45,183 nucleotides of DNA from NCBI GenBank assembly GCA_041753575.1, contig JBGSUA010000021.1, positions 1-45,183 of the forward strand, given 5' to 3'. A model generated the notes under the pieces. The model did not search any database and was not told the DNA's origin. It saw nothing but the letters and a program-made list of their open reading frames with translations. Source of the stretch: CG2-30-51-40 sp041753575. GTDB lineage: Bacteria; Desulfobacterota; DSM-4660; Desulfatiglandales; Desulfatiglandaceae. A program made the translations under genes and the position numbers. Position 1 is the stretch's first letter; each line of letters begins with the position of its first letter. Below, one piece after another: positions 7,281 to 14,102 of the stretch.

Positions 7281-7527
7281 AGCTTTCTGCGATACCAGCT
7301 TGCGGCCTATCCCTTTGCCGATGAGGGGCTGCATGGGCAGATGCGGCGGCTCCTCTCCCTCAATGAGACGCGCAAATCGCCCCTGCTGAAAGGCCCGTAT
7401 ATCAGCCTGTCCCGTCCCTTCCGTCAGGGGGGTCTGTAGAAGACCTTGTGGCCGAAGGTGTGTTACATCCTCCATGCGCCAGCGGATTCCAGTCGAATTC
7501 AGCCATGTGTACGGTCACCATGACCCT
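7281..7527 (+). pseudogene. N-terminal fragment of a DEAD/DEAH-box helicase, frameshifted twice
   Basis: In frame with 7284 the sequence reads 'FLRYQLAAYPFADEGLHGQM', then 'RRLLSLNETRKSPLLKGPYI' and 'SLSRPFRQG'. After a six-G run near 7430 the frame shifts to 'SVEDLVAEGVLHP', and near 7475 it shifts again to 'MRQRIPVEFSHVYGHHD'. This is the N-terminal lead-in of a large DEAD/DEAH helicase of the kind with a DUF1998 C-terminus, ending in the Q-motif region ('HVYGHQ') just before Walker A would follow. It is fused to the ParE stub on the left and to a copy of the other helicase on the right. It cannot be functional. Confidence 0.7.
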
Positions 7528-7528
7528 T

Positions 7529-7567
7529 AGGAGTTCCCACTAAACAAGGTTGTTTCAAAGCTCAAAC
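7529..7567 (+). repeat. 39-bp copy of the helicase interior at 3647-3685 (37/39 identical)
   Basis: The stretch repeats bases 3647-3685 of the interrupted SF2 helicase with two substitutions and in the same orientation; the second substitution creates a stop in the helicase frame. It is a displaced scrap of a related helicase gene and marks a recombination junction right after the second helicase remnant. Confidence 0.8.
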
Positions 7568-8057
7568 TTGACTTTACAAGTTAGCATCACAAAAAAATAT
7601 CAGCCACTTGCCATTTCTAAAAAATGGCAATTACTTCTGTAGGACCCTATCTTCTCGGATTTTGAATCCAAGACTGGATAGTATTTTGACCTGTTTTTGG
7701 TTAGGCTTTTCCAGCATCGGCTGGGGTTTTCTCTCGACTTGTGGAAATAATAGGGTGGTTGTGATAACCTAAAAAAGTATCGGCCGAGCTGCTGGTCTGC
7801 GTTTTACTTCTCTTAAAGCAGGCCTATGATCAGCTCCAAGAGCATATATATATGGATTTTCCCTTGACCGGAAACCTCTCATCAAATACGATGATCAAGA
7901 AACCTACGCTGGTTTCCCCATCGAAGGGACAAGAAAACATTGCGTCAGGAAACGGTATCAAAAACGGTATAAATAAGTTTACCATATTACTTTTTGTTGA
8001 ACTTTCAATAAGATGTAACAATAATTTTTCTATGTTGATGGCTTTCTTGACCTTCCA
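7568..8057. other. AT-rich non-coding stretch with two hairpins
   Basis: No gene is visible in about 490 bp. A perfect 9-bp stem with a 5-nt loop is at 7608-7630 (TTGCCATTT-ctaaa-AAATGGCAA). A second hairpin CCAGC-atcg-GCTGG at 7711-7724 is followed by GGTTTT and could act as a weak terminator. Neither is preceded by an intact gene. The small frames here look like chance. Confidence 0.4.
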
Positions 8058-8504
8058 GTGTTTTCTCGTCCGGGAGCCATGAATCTTTTTCGTTTCATTG
8101 GCTCCCCAAACCCACTTTTCAACTGGGACAGATCGTCTGCTGGTCAAAAAGAACCGCCGGTTACAAACTTTGAAAGTATATTTTTCAATGTGGAGCCTGG
8201 AAAAGTATATTATCTTGGAGATATTTCTATCAATGCATATGTAAAACATGAATCAATAAATATCAAAACTGGAAAATTTCTACTCGAAATCATCTATATT
8301 TTATCATCATCGAATGAACAACACATAATAACATTTATATCCAGGCTTAACATTACACCAAATATGCATTCGATTAACTTATCCTACAATTGGAAGAAAA
8401 ACTTTATTGATCTGAACTACAAACAAACACAAAAACAATATTCGCTAACCATGCACTCTGTCTCCTCCGGTGAGCTTCAGCCTTATGTCAACCCTATGAC
8501 ATAG
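8058..8504 (+). CDS. Hypothetical protein, AT-rich orphan, possibly 5'-truncated
   Basis: A 148-residue frame with beta-strand-like alternation ('FFNVEPGKVYYLGDISINAY', later 'INLSYNWKKNFIDLNYKQTQ'). The G-K-V-Y-Y-L-G-D phrase recalls small secreted or lipoprotein beta-domains, but there is no signal peptide, and the frame is open upstream of the GTG at 8058 for several sensible codons before a stop. No clear ribosome-binding site supports the start. It is much more A+T-rich than its neighbours, which suggests recent transfer. The family is not recognised. Confidence 0.5.
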   Translation: MFSRPGAMNLFRFIGSPNPLFNWDRSSAGQKEPPVTNFESIFFNVEPGKVYYLGDISINAYVKHESINIKTGKFLLEIIYILSSSNEQHIITFISRLNITPNMHSINLSYNWKKNFIDLNYKQTQKQYSLTMHSVSSGELQPYVNPMT

Positions 8505-8550
8505 TCCAAGAGTACAAGATCTGATCAATGAATCAGAGAGAGGAGTTGAA

Positions 8551-8997
8551 ATGAATTCAAAGACCAAGATTGGAATCATTATATGCGATCGTTACCACCG
8601 CTGTGCGGGAGGAAAGTGTTTCCGAGCGATGAAGAACAAGGAAGGGGCATTCAGCATTTACCCGGACACCGATTTGGAGTTGGTTGGTTTTACAACGTGT
8701 GATGGCTGTCCCGGAGGGAACATTGAATATGCCGGCGACGAGATGGTTAAAAATGGGGCTGAGGTTATTCATTTTGCCACCGGAATGGTCGTTGGTTATC
8801 CTCCCTGCCCTCATATCCGGACATTCAAGGCCTTCCTCGAAAAACGCTATCCGGTCAAGGTCGTCGTAGGAACGCACCCTATACCAAAAAAGTATCTCGA
8901 CATGCATGCGGATCTTGGCACATGGGAGGATCCTGTCTGGAAGCCGCTTATTGAGCCTTCCATGGCCGATGAAGCGACCCGGGCCAGGTACGATTAA
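8551..8997 (+). CDS. CGGC domain-containing protein
   Basis: A 148-residue Cys-rich cytosolic protein of the CGGC family, named for its CGGC-like motif. Visible features: 'RYHRCAGGKCFRAM' near the N-terminus, 'FTTCDGCPGGNIEYAGDEM' in the middle and 'GYPPCPHIRTF' further on, giving conserved Cys pairs suited to binding a metal or an Fe-S cluster. The family occurs mostly in anaerobes and its function is not established. The ATG follows a GAGGAG site ('agagaggagttgaaATG'). The gene is complete and stands alone between an orphan ORF and a pseudogene. Confidence 0.85.
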   Translation: MNSKTKIGIIICDRYHRCAGGKCFRAMKNKEGAFSIYPDTDLELVGFTTCDGCPGGNIEYAGDEMVKNGAEVIHFATGMVVGYPPCPHIRTFKAFLEKRYPVKVVVGTHPIPKKYLDMHADLGTWEDPVWKPLIEPSMADEATRARYD

Positions 8998-9065
8998 GGA
9001 TAGCCCCATAGCTTTTCACTTCTTGCGGCATGTGTTCAAGAGACATTGAAAGGTTTCGGTGTGAT

Positions 9066-9344
9066 ATGACTACTCTGCCAATCGAAAACTGTTACTGGGT
9101 TGTCCCGGGGAAGCTCCTTGCAGGTAAATACCCCAGAGACAAGGGCGAGGAATCTTCCCGAATAAAAATCAATGCGCTTCTTCGTTCAGGCATTAAGGTG
9201 TATGTCCACTGGCTGGGGAGGTGTCGCAGAACGGGTTTAATAATAGGATGCTGGTTGATACACCAAGGCCTCAAAGGACCAGAGGCGCTTGTGCGTCTTT
9301 GAGAACTCTTGCAGCAGTGTCCCAAGGCCTCCTTTGAGTTCAAG
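9066..9344 (+). pseudogene. Dual-specificity phosphatase-like protein, broken
   Basis: The start 'MTTLPIENCYWVVPGKLLAG' and 'KYPRDKGEESSRIKINALLR' match bacterial dual-specificity/CDKN3-like phosphatases that begin with YWV-PG-LLAGEYP. Three lesions are visible. A middle section is missing between 'LLRSGI' and 'KVYVH'. The signature HCxxGxxR is read as H-W-L-G-R-C-R-R because an extra G and a missing G shift the frame through the loop (cactgg... to ...gtcgcagaac). A TGA at 9300-9302 replaces an expected Arg before 'ELLQQCPKASFEF'. The catalytic Cys is therefore lost and the gene is dead. Confidence 0.75.
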
Positions 9345-9500
9345 CGGCTTGGCTTTTTCCCGCCAGTAACGGATATGATCGGGCGCGGACCATTCGGTCT
9401 TGAGCCGAATCAGTGGACCCCGGGACTGATTCGAAGAATGGTTGAGGTTGGATGGGCGTGCAGGAAATCCGGAAAGGGCTTTTACGAATATGGCGATTGA
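9345..9500 (+). pseudogene. C-terminal tail of a 3-hydroxyacyl-CoA dehydrogenase
   Basis: The last ~40 codons read 'RRMVEVGWACRKSGKGFYEY', the well-known end of the 3HCDH C-terminal domain ('MV--G-LGRKTGKGFYDY'). Nothing of the NAD-binding domain is present. The fragment is joined to the phosphatase remnant on the left. The Leu-Gly of the usual 'LGRK' has become Ala-Cys. It is a non-functional scrap of a beta-oxidation gene. Confidence 0.65.
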
Positions 9501-9528
9501 GCTGTGGACGTCTTCGGGAGGTTAATCC

Positions 9529-11286
9529 ATGGAGTCAGGCAGAGACATACGTAAGCTTGTGGATACGGCCTTGGGGAAGCGCCCTGCCGATCTGGTGGTC
9601 AGGAACGGGACACTGATGGATGTGTATACCGGGAGGATGCTGCCGGGTCGTTCCGTCGCCATGGTGGATGAGTGGATTGCCTATGTGGGACCCGACGCCG
9701 AGCATACCATCGGCCCCGAGACACGGGTGATAAATGCCGGCGGTGCTGTGATCTGTCCGGGGTTCATAGATGCCCATACCCACCTGATCAACTATTTTAG
9801 TATTCCCGAATTCCTCTCGTATGCCATCCCTTCGGGCGTAACTACCATCGTAACGGAACTGGAATGCTACGGGTTTACTCTGGGTGCGGATGGGGTGAAG
9901 ATTTTTCTGGATCAGACAGATCTCTGTCCCATCAAGATTTACGCGCTGGTTCCGCCCATGATCTCCCTTAGTCCAGCCGTGAAACCGCTTATGATCAGGC
10001 CGGAACAGATGGTCGGGCTTTTTGAAGACCCTCGTGTCATCGGGCTGGGAGAATCATTCTGGCAGGGAACGATCCTGACATCTGACGATCGGGTGCTGGA
10101 ACTCATCCGTGAGACCAAGAAGGCGAGGAAATCGGTCCAGGGTCACGCGGCCGGGGCATTTGACAGAAAACTGGCTGGCTATGCTGCCACCGGCGTGGAG
10201 TCCTGCCATGAGGCCATTTCCACAGAAGACGTGCTCAGCCGCCTGGAGATGGGGCTTTACGCGATGATCCGGGAAGGAGATATCCGCCGGGATCTGGAGA
10301 TAATCATCCCTTTGCAGGGCAAAATTGATGCTCGCAGGCTTATCCTGGTGACCGACGGCACCAATCCCGCTCTCCTTATGCAAAATGGCTACCTGCAGGA
10401 TGTGGTTCAAAAGGCGGTTGACTTGGGAATCGCTCCCATGGACGTGGTCCGTATGGTGACGCTCAATCCGGCCGAACATCTGGGGTTGGACACCCTGATA
10501 GGCGGGATCGCCCCCGGTCGTCACGGGGACATCCTTATTCTACCGGACTCCCAAACTATAAAACCGCAACTGGTGATCTCAAAAGGTCGGGTGATAGCCA
10601 AAGAGGGTCGGATGCAAGTGAGTATCCCCCCAGCGGAGTATCCGGATCGGCTCATGAACACGGTCAGGGCCGCACACGTTTCGCCGGCTGATCTGGGTGT
10701 CCCCGAATCCCTTGCTGACGGGGAGGGGATGGTTAGGACCCTGGATATTCAGCAGGGTGGTCTGGTGGCGCGCGAGGGAAGAGGGCGCCCCAGGGTTGTC
10801 TCCGGACTTCTGGCGGCCGATCCGGAAAATGACCTGTTGAAGATATTCTTCATGGAGCGCGTCAGCGGCCGGGGAGAGGCCTTTATCGGGTTTGTCCGGG
10901 GATGGGGGCAGAAACGGGGGGCAGTTGCCACGACCCTCTGCTGGGACGCGGGCGGTATTATCGGGATCGGCGAAAACGATGAGGATCTGGCCGCTGCCGT
11001 CAACCGCCTGATAGACATCCAGGGAGGAACCGCGGTCTTTGTGGACGGAGGGCTGAAGATGGATCTCTCTCTTCGCGCTGGGGGGTATGTTTCGGAACTG
11101 AAGATGCCGGAACTTGCAGACCGGCTGAACAGCTTCCAGAAAATCATGACCTCACTGGGGACAACCTTGGATTTTGCACATCTGACCCTGAGCGTCCTTA
11201 CCACACCTGCCATCCCGTTCATTCGCATGACGGAAAAAGGGTATTATCGCTTCAGGGAAAGCGATGTTGTCGGGCTTGGGGTTTGA
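9529..11286 (+). CDS. ade: Adenine deaminase family amidohydrolase
   Basis: A 585-residue metal-dependent hydrolase of the Ade family, which converts adenine to hypoxanthine plus ammonia. N-terminal composite domain 'DLVVRNGTLMDVYTGRMLPG'; then the metal-binding HxH in 'DAHTHLINYF', Glu in 'GLGESFWQG', His in 'QGHAAGAFD', His in 'ESCHEAIS' and Asp in 'LVTDGTNP'. The C-terminal 200 residues match the adenine deaminase C-terminal domain ('AAAVNRLIDIQGGTAVFVDG', 'TLSVLTTPAIPFIRMT'). Length fits (usually 560-600). The usual Asp-Asp after 'T' is Asp-Gly here, so another purine-like substrate is possible. GGGAGG precedes the ATG by 7 nt. Confidence 0.85.
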   Translation: MESGRDIRKLVDTALGKRPADLVVRNGTLMDVYTGRMLPGRSVAMVDEWIAYVGPDAEHTIGPETRVINAGGAVICPGFIDAHTHLINYFSIPEFLSYAIPSGVTTIVTELECYGFTLGADGVKIFLDQTDLCPIKIYALVPPMISLSPAVKPLMIRPEQMVGLFEDPRVIGLGESFWQGTILTSDDRVLELIRETKKARKSVQGHAAGAFDRKLAGYAATGVESCHEAISTEDVLSRLEMGLYAMIREGDIRRDLEIIIPLQGKIDARRLILVTDGTNPALLMQNGYLQDVVQKAVDLGIAPMDVVRMVTLNPAEHLGLDTLIGGIAPGRHGDILILPDSQTIKPQLVISKGRVIAKEGRMQVSIPPAEYPDRLMNTVRAAHVSPADLGVPESLADGEGMVRTLDIQQGGLVAREGRGRPRVVSGLLAADPENDLLKIFFMERVSGRGEAFIGFVRGWGQKRGAVATTLCWDAGGIIGIGENDEDLAAAVNRLIDIQGGTAVFVDGGLKMDLSLRAGGYVSELKMPELADRLNSFQKIMTSLGTTLDFAHLTLSVLTTPAIPFIRMTEKGYYRFRESDVVGLGV

Positions 11287-11388
11287 AACACGAGCTAAAA
11301 CCTCAGGCTGTAAAAGACCGTCATCGCTGGCCGCCCTACTGCTCTGGGTTGCTAACTCCGTAAACGCGAGGGAAAACTTCGCGCTGGT

Positions 11389-11670
11389 TGGCATTCAGCC
11401 AGCCTCACGATGCGTCTTTTCGTAGATCATTATCTCTCACATGTGGCCAGCCTGGTATCGCCTGGCGTGGAGGAGTTCCATTGGCTTGTCCCTGTGAGAC
11501 CATGTGACACTCTATCGCTCCGAGTAACGGTTACGGATACCAGGCGATCGCGTTCAAAACCTGAGTGCGGTATTCTTCAGTCATACTGTGAAACACTTAA
11601 TCAGCATGGTCAAGTTGTAATGACCATGAAGGCAATCAACTTGATCAAACACAAATCAGGCCTTGCTTAG
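11389..11670 (+). pseudogene. MaoC-like dehydratase, C-terminal half only
   Basis: From the Trp codon at 11389 the frame reads 'WHSASLTMRLFVDHYLSH', 'VASLVSPGVEEFHWLVPVRP' and 'RRSRSKPECGILQSYCETLN', the C-terminal half of MaoC/hot-dog enoyl-CoA hydratases. The N-terminal half with the catalytic Asp-His ('D-NP-H') is missing; the frame meets a stop at 11353-11355. An internal ATG at 11410 has no ribosome-binding site. It is a second lipid-oxidation remnant in this zone. Confidence 0.7.
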
Positions 11671-11705
11671 GTGCTCAGTTGATATCCTGTGGCATGGGGA
11701 AGACT

Positions 11706-12014
11706 CTAACTGTGAAACACTATTCTCCTGATGAACCATGCGGTCGAGCTGATAATGAGCAAAGCCAATATCAAGACACCCCGCGAATTCAGGGCGGGAA
11801 CCGAGGAAATAGACTCCTTCAGGTATATAGGATTGTCGGGCGAATCCTCTCCAAAACGGTTGTCGTAATTGAAGCGTATTTCCTCAAGCACAGAGTCATA
11901 GGGCATGGGATCGGTTCGTTGCCAAACAAGCTGGACCCATCGCACGGGCACCCCATAGTCATCTCCTCCAAAGACAGCCGGCACCGAAACCGGATAGGGG
12001 GCATTACCAAACAT
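11706..12014 (-). pseudogene. C-terminal part of an exported protein with an IPTL-CTERM-like anchor
   Basis: The frame ends with 'SSVPALNSRGVLILALLIIS', then 'STAWFIRRIVFHS'. This has the layout of IPTL-CTERM-like sorting tails (IPTLNEWG then a hydrophobic helix then Arg-Arg). Upstream is soluble sequence with 'FGGDDYGVPVRWVQLVWQ'. The frame is open for about 17 codons before the first ATG and then hits TGA; no signal peptide or ribosome-binding site is visible. It is therefore the 3' remnant of a larger exported protein. Plus-strand frames here are shadows. Confidence 0.5.
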
Positions 12015-12129
12015 GGGGACCGCTCCAAGGTTCGGGATGGCGGCTAAGGTTTCAATTATGAGTCAAGGAGATAGGGCAAATCATGTCGGAGGGAATCGGG
12101 TTGGGTGCAGCGCAGCATAGGAAAAGGGC

Positions 12130-13011
12130 TTAGAGGCAGAAGTTGAAAGGCCATCGGTTGTGCTCATCTGTCGGGTAAATTTTTTCGACGATAAGGCAGA
12201 AATTTTTAACGATCTTCCAGTAGTACTCCGGCGGGATTTCCCATGGAAGGATATCCGGCGTCTCATTAAAGGCATCTATAAGATATGGCTGGTCATTGTC
12301 ATCTATCGCCCATTCAAAGGAATTGAAATCATAGTCAAGGGCCTTGTTCAGTTGCATTGTGTATGTCTTTATCTTGTCATAGATGTTTTTGATGTCGGAG
12401 TAGTCGCTCACGACATATTTCTTCTCATTCGGGAAATACCTCACGAACAGTGGTTCGAAGAACCTGAAGGCATACACCCGATAGTAGGTCCTGTACTTGA
12501 TAAGATCCTGGAGGATGTAAATGTCTTTCCTGCAGTTCTCATCATAGACCTTCTTTAGTTCCTCCATGGCAGTTATGAAAAAGACATTCTGCCACGCGTA
12601 GCCCCTGTATGGCTTAAGCACAATCGGGAAATTGATCTTTAACTCATCAAGGTCCGGCATCTTGACCGCATCGCTTTCCTCCTCGTTGATCTTAGGCAGA
12701 ATGATAGTCCTGGGATGGGGTATGCCCATTTCCAGGCACATGGTATATTCGGTGATTTTGTCGTCGCAGATATTCGTGAAGGGGTTGTTGATGACATAAC
12801 TCCCCTTAAGAGAGAAATTCTTCAAAATTGTCCTCAGAAACTCGTCCTGAAAGCTTAACCTGTCAATGATGATCCGGTAGTCGCAATGGATAGGCATCTC
12901 CACGTGCCGGAACTGCATGTACTCGACCCGCAGGCCTTTCTCAGTAAGTCCTTGAGCCACATCCTCAGTGAACCTGTCGCCCCTGTTCTCCAACAATCCT
13001 ACTTCATTCAT
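12130..13011 (-). CDS. ATP-grasp (RimK-like) domain protein
   Basis: A 293-residue protein with an ATP-grasp fold: 'FPIVLKPYRGYAWQNVFFI' is the nucleotide-binding Lys strand with a Gly loop, 'YILQDLIKYRTYYRVYAFR' is the central strand (xxQ-xI...R), and 'SFEWAIDDNDQPYLIDAFNE' supplies the Mg2+-binding acidic and Asn residues. Such enzymes activate a carboxylate with ATP and join it to an amine or thiol; the substrate cannot be told. It starts 5 bp after the metallo-hydrolase gene, so both are cotranscribed. No signal peptide. Confidence 0.75.
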   Translation of the reverse strand: MNEVGLLENRGDRFTEDVAQGLTEKGLRVEYMQFRHVEMPIHCDYRIIIDRLSFQDEFLRTILKNFSLKGSYVINNPFTNICDDKITEYTMCLEMGIPHPRTIILPKINEEESDAVKMPDLDELKINFPIVLKPYRGYAWQNVFFITAMEELKKVYDENCRKDIYILQDLIKYRTYYRVYAFRFFEPLFVRYFPNEKKYVVSDYSDIKNIYDKIKTYTMQLNKALDYDFNSFEWAIDDNDQPYLIDAFNETPDILPWEIPPEYYWKIVKNFCLIVEKIYPTDEHNRWPFNFCL

Positions 13012-13016
13012 CTGTT

Positions 13017-13835
13017 TTACCCCAGGTTCCTGTACTTTTTGATAAAATAGATGATGCCTTTAACATCAAGATCATTATAATAAGGGTCTTTAAGCCGCTC
13101 CTCCACCTGCTTGAAATTCCTCTTCTCAGAAATGATCCTGAAGACGATTTGAGCAAGCTTCTTAACATTCTGGTTTATGCCACTCCTGTTTGTCTTGGAA
13201 ACATCCTTGCTCAACTTAGCTATCTCCTTAACGCTCCTGAGGGTTATGTCAATAGACTCCTTTGGTAATACCGCGCCGTGGCCGGTTATGACATATTTGA
13301 TTTTCAGCCTGGCGATTTTCCGAAGCGAGGAAAGATACTCATCACCATATTCGAAATAGGGCACAGGGGTACAGAAATTGCACTGCTCATAGCTCACGCC
13401 CTGCGGCTGAACTGTGTCGCCTGAGAACAAAATCCTCTGATCAGGCAGATAGATGCACAGGTCGTCTTTTCTCTCGCAGTGGCCGGGAGTCGGGATCACC
13501 TCATAGCTGCTTTCTCCAAAATGGAAATAGCTTTTGCGCCGGATCAGTACTTTCGCCCTGGGGTTGTTCTTGTGCCCGACGACCACCAGGTCCTTGAATG
13601 CCTTTTTCAGCTTTCCGATGTTGTGCACATGGTCCCAGTGAGAATGGGTAAGGAACGCATACTTTATGGGGATCTTCTTTCGCCTGCTCAGTCTCAAGAA
13701 ATCCTTGGCAGTGTTCTCCTCGCAGCCTGGGTCAACCACGACCAGAAAACCCTTCTCAGCGACGATAGACCCGTCCTCAGAGGTATAGATCTTCTTGGCC
13801 GTTTGTATCATATTTGTATCACTTATGGCGATCAA
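13017..13835 (-). CDS. MBL-fold metallo-hydrolase
   Basis: A 272-residue metallo-beta-lactamase-fold protein. Metal ligands are visible: 'THSHWDHVHN' (HxHxDH), His in 'TPGHCERKDDL', Asp in 'LFSGDTVQ' and His in 'VITGHGAVLP'. The C-terminal 80 residues are Lys-rich and helical, as in glyoxalase-II- or LACTB2-like members. The alternative start at M9 (13811) is also possible; the beta-strand core ('KKIYTSEDGSIVAEKGFLVV') begins soon after. First gene of a two-gene unit with the ATP-grasp protein. Its substrate is unknown. Confidence 0.8.
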   Translation of the reverse strand: MIAISDTNMIQTAKKIYTSEDGSIVAEKGFLVVVDPGCEENTAKDFLRLSRRKKIPIKYAFLTHSHWDHVHNIGKLKKAFKDLVVVGHKNNPRAKVLIRRKSYFHFGESSYEVIPTPGHCERKDDLCIYLPDQRILFSGDTVQPQGVSYEQCNFCTPVPYFEYGDEYLSSLRKIARLKIKYVITGHGAVLPKESIDITLRSVKEIAKLSKDVSKTNRSGINQNVKKLAQIVFRIISEKRNFKQVEERLKDPYYNDLDVKGIIYFIKKYRNLG

Positions 13836-14102
13836 ACGAGGATGGTATATAAGTGCATCTGAGCCCTGCTGGTCGGTGTCTTAAACCGAGGGTTCAGGAT
13901 AGAAAAAATATCAGGTAATAGTCTGATAGTCCCTTTCCCAGGACTGTGACGCGGTTTTGGATGGCTTGGCAGCATCGCTGGGCTTTTCCTTGAAAACAAA
14001 AGCTACTTCTTCGTTGCGTTTTGGGAGCCATTTTTCTAATATGAAAGCTTAATGGTTGGCGAGCGTCGTGTCAAGTCACTCCGGAAAGGAAGGAGATTTG
14101 GA

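Noticed and set aside
8557..9009. 150-codon minus-strand frame opposite the CGGC protein
   Set aside because: The plus-strand frame has the family Cys motifs and a ribosome-binding site; this one has neither.
9300..9302. TGA as a selenocysteine codon in the phosphatase-like frame
   Set aside because: The position is an expected Arg (CGA to TGA), no SECIS-like stem is seen, and the gene has other lesions.
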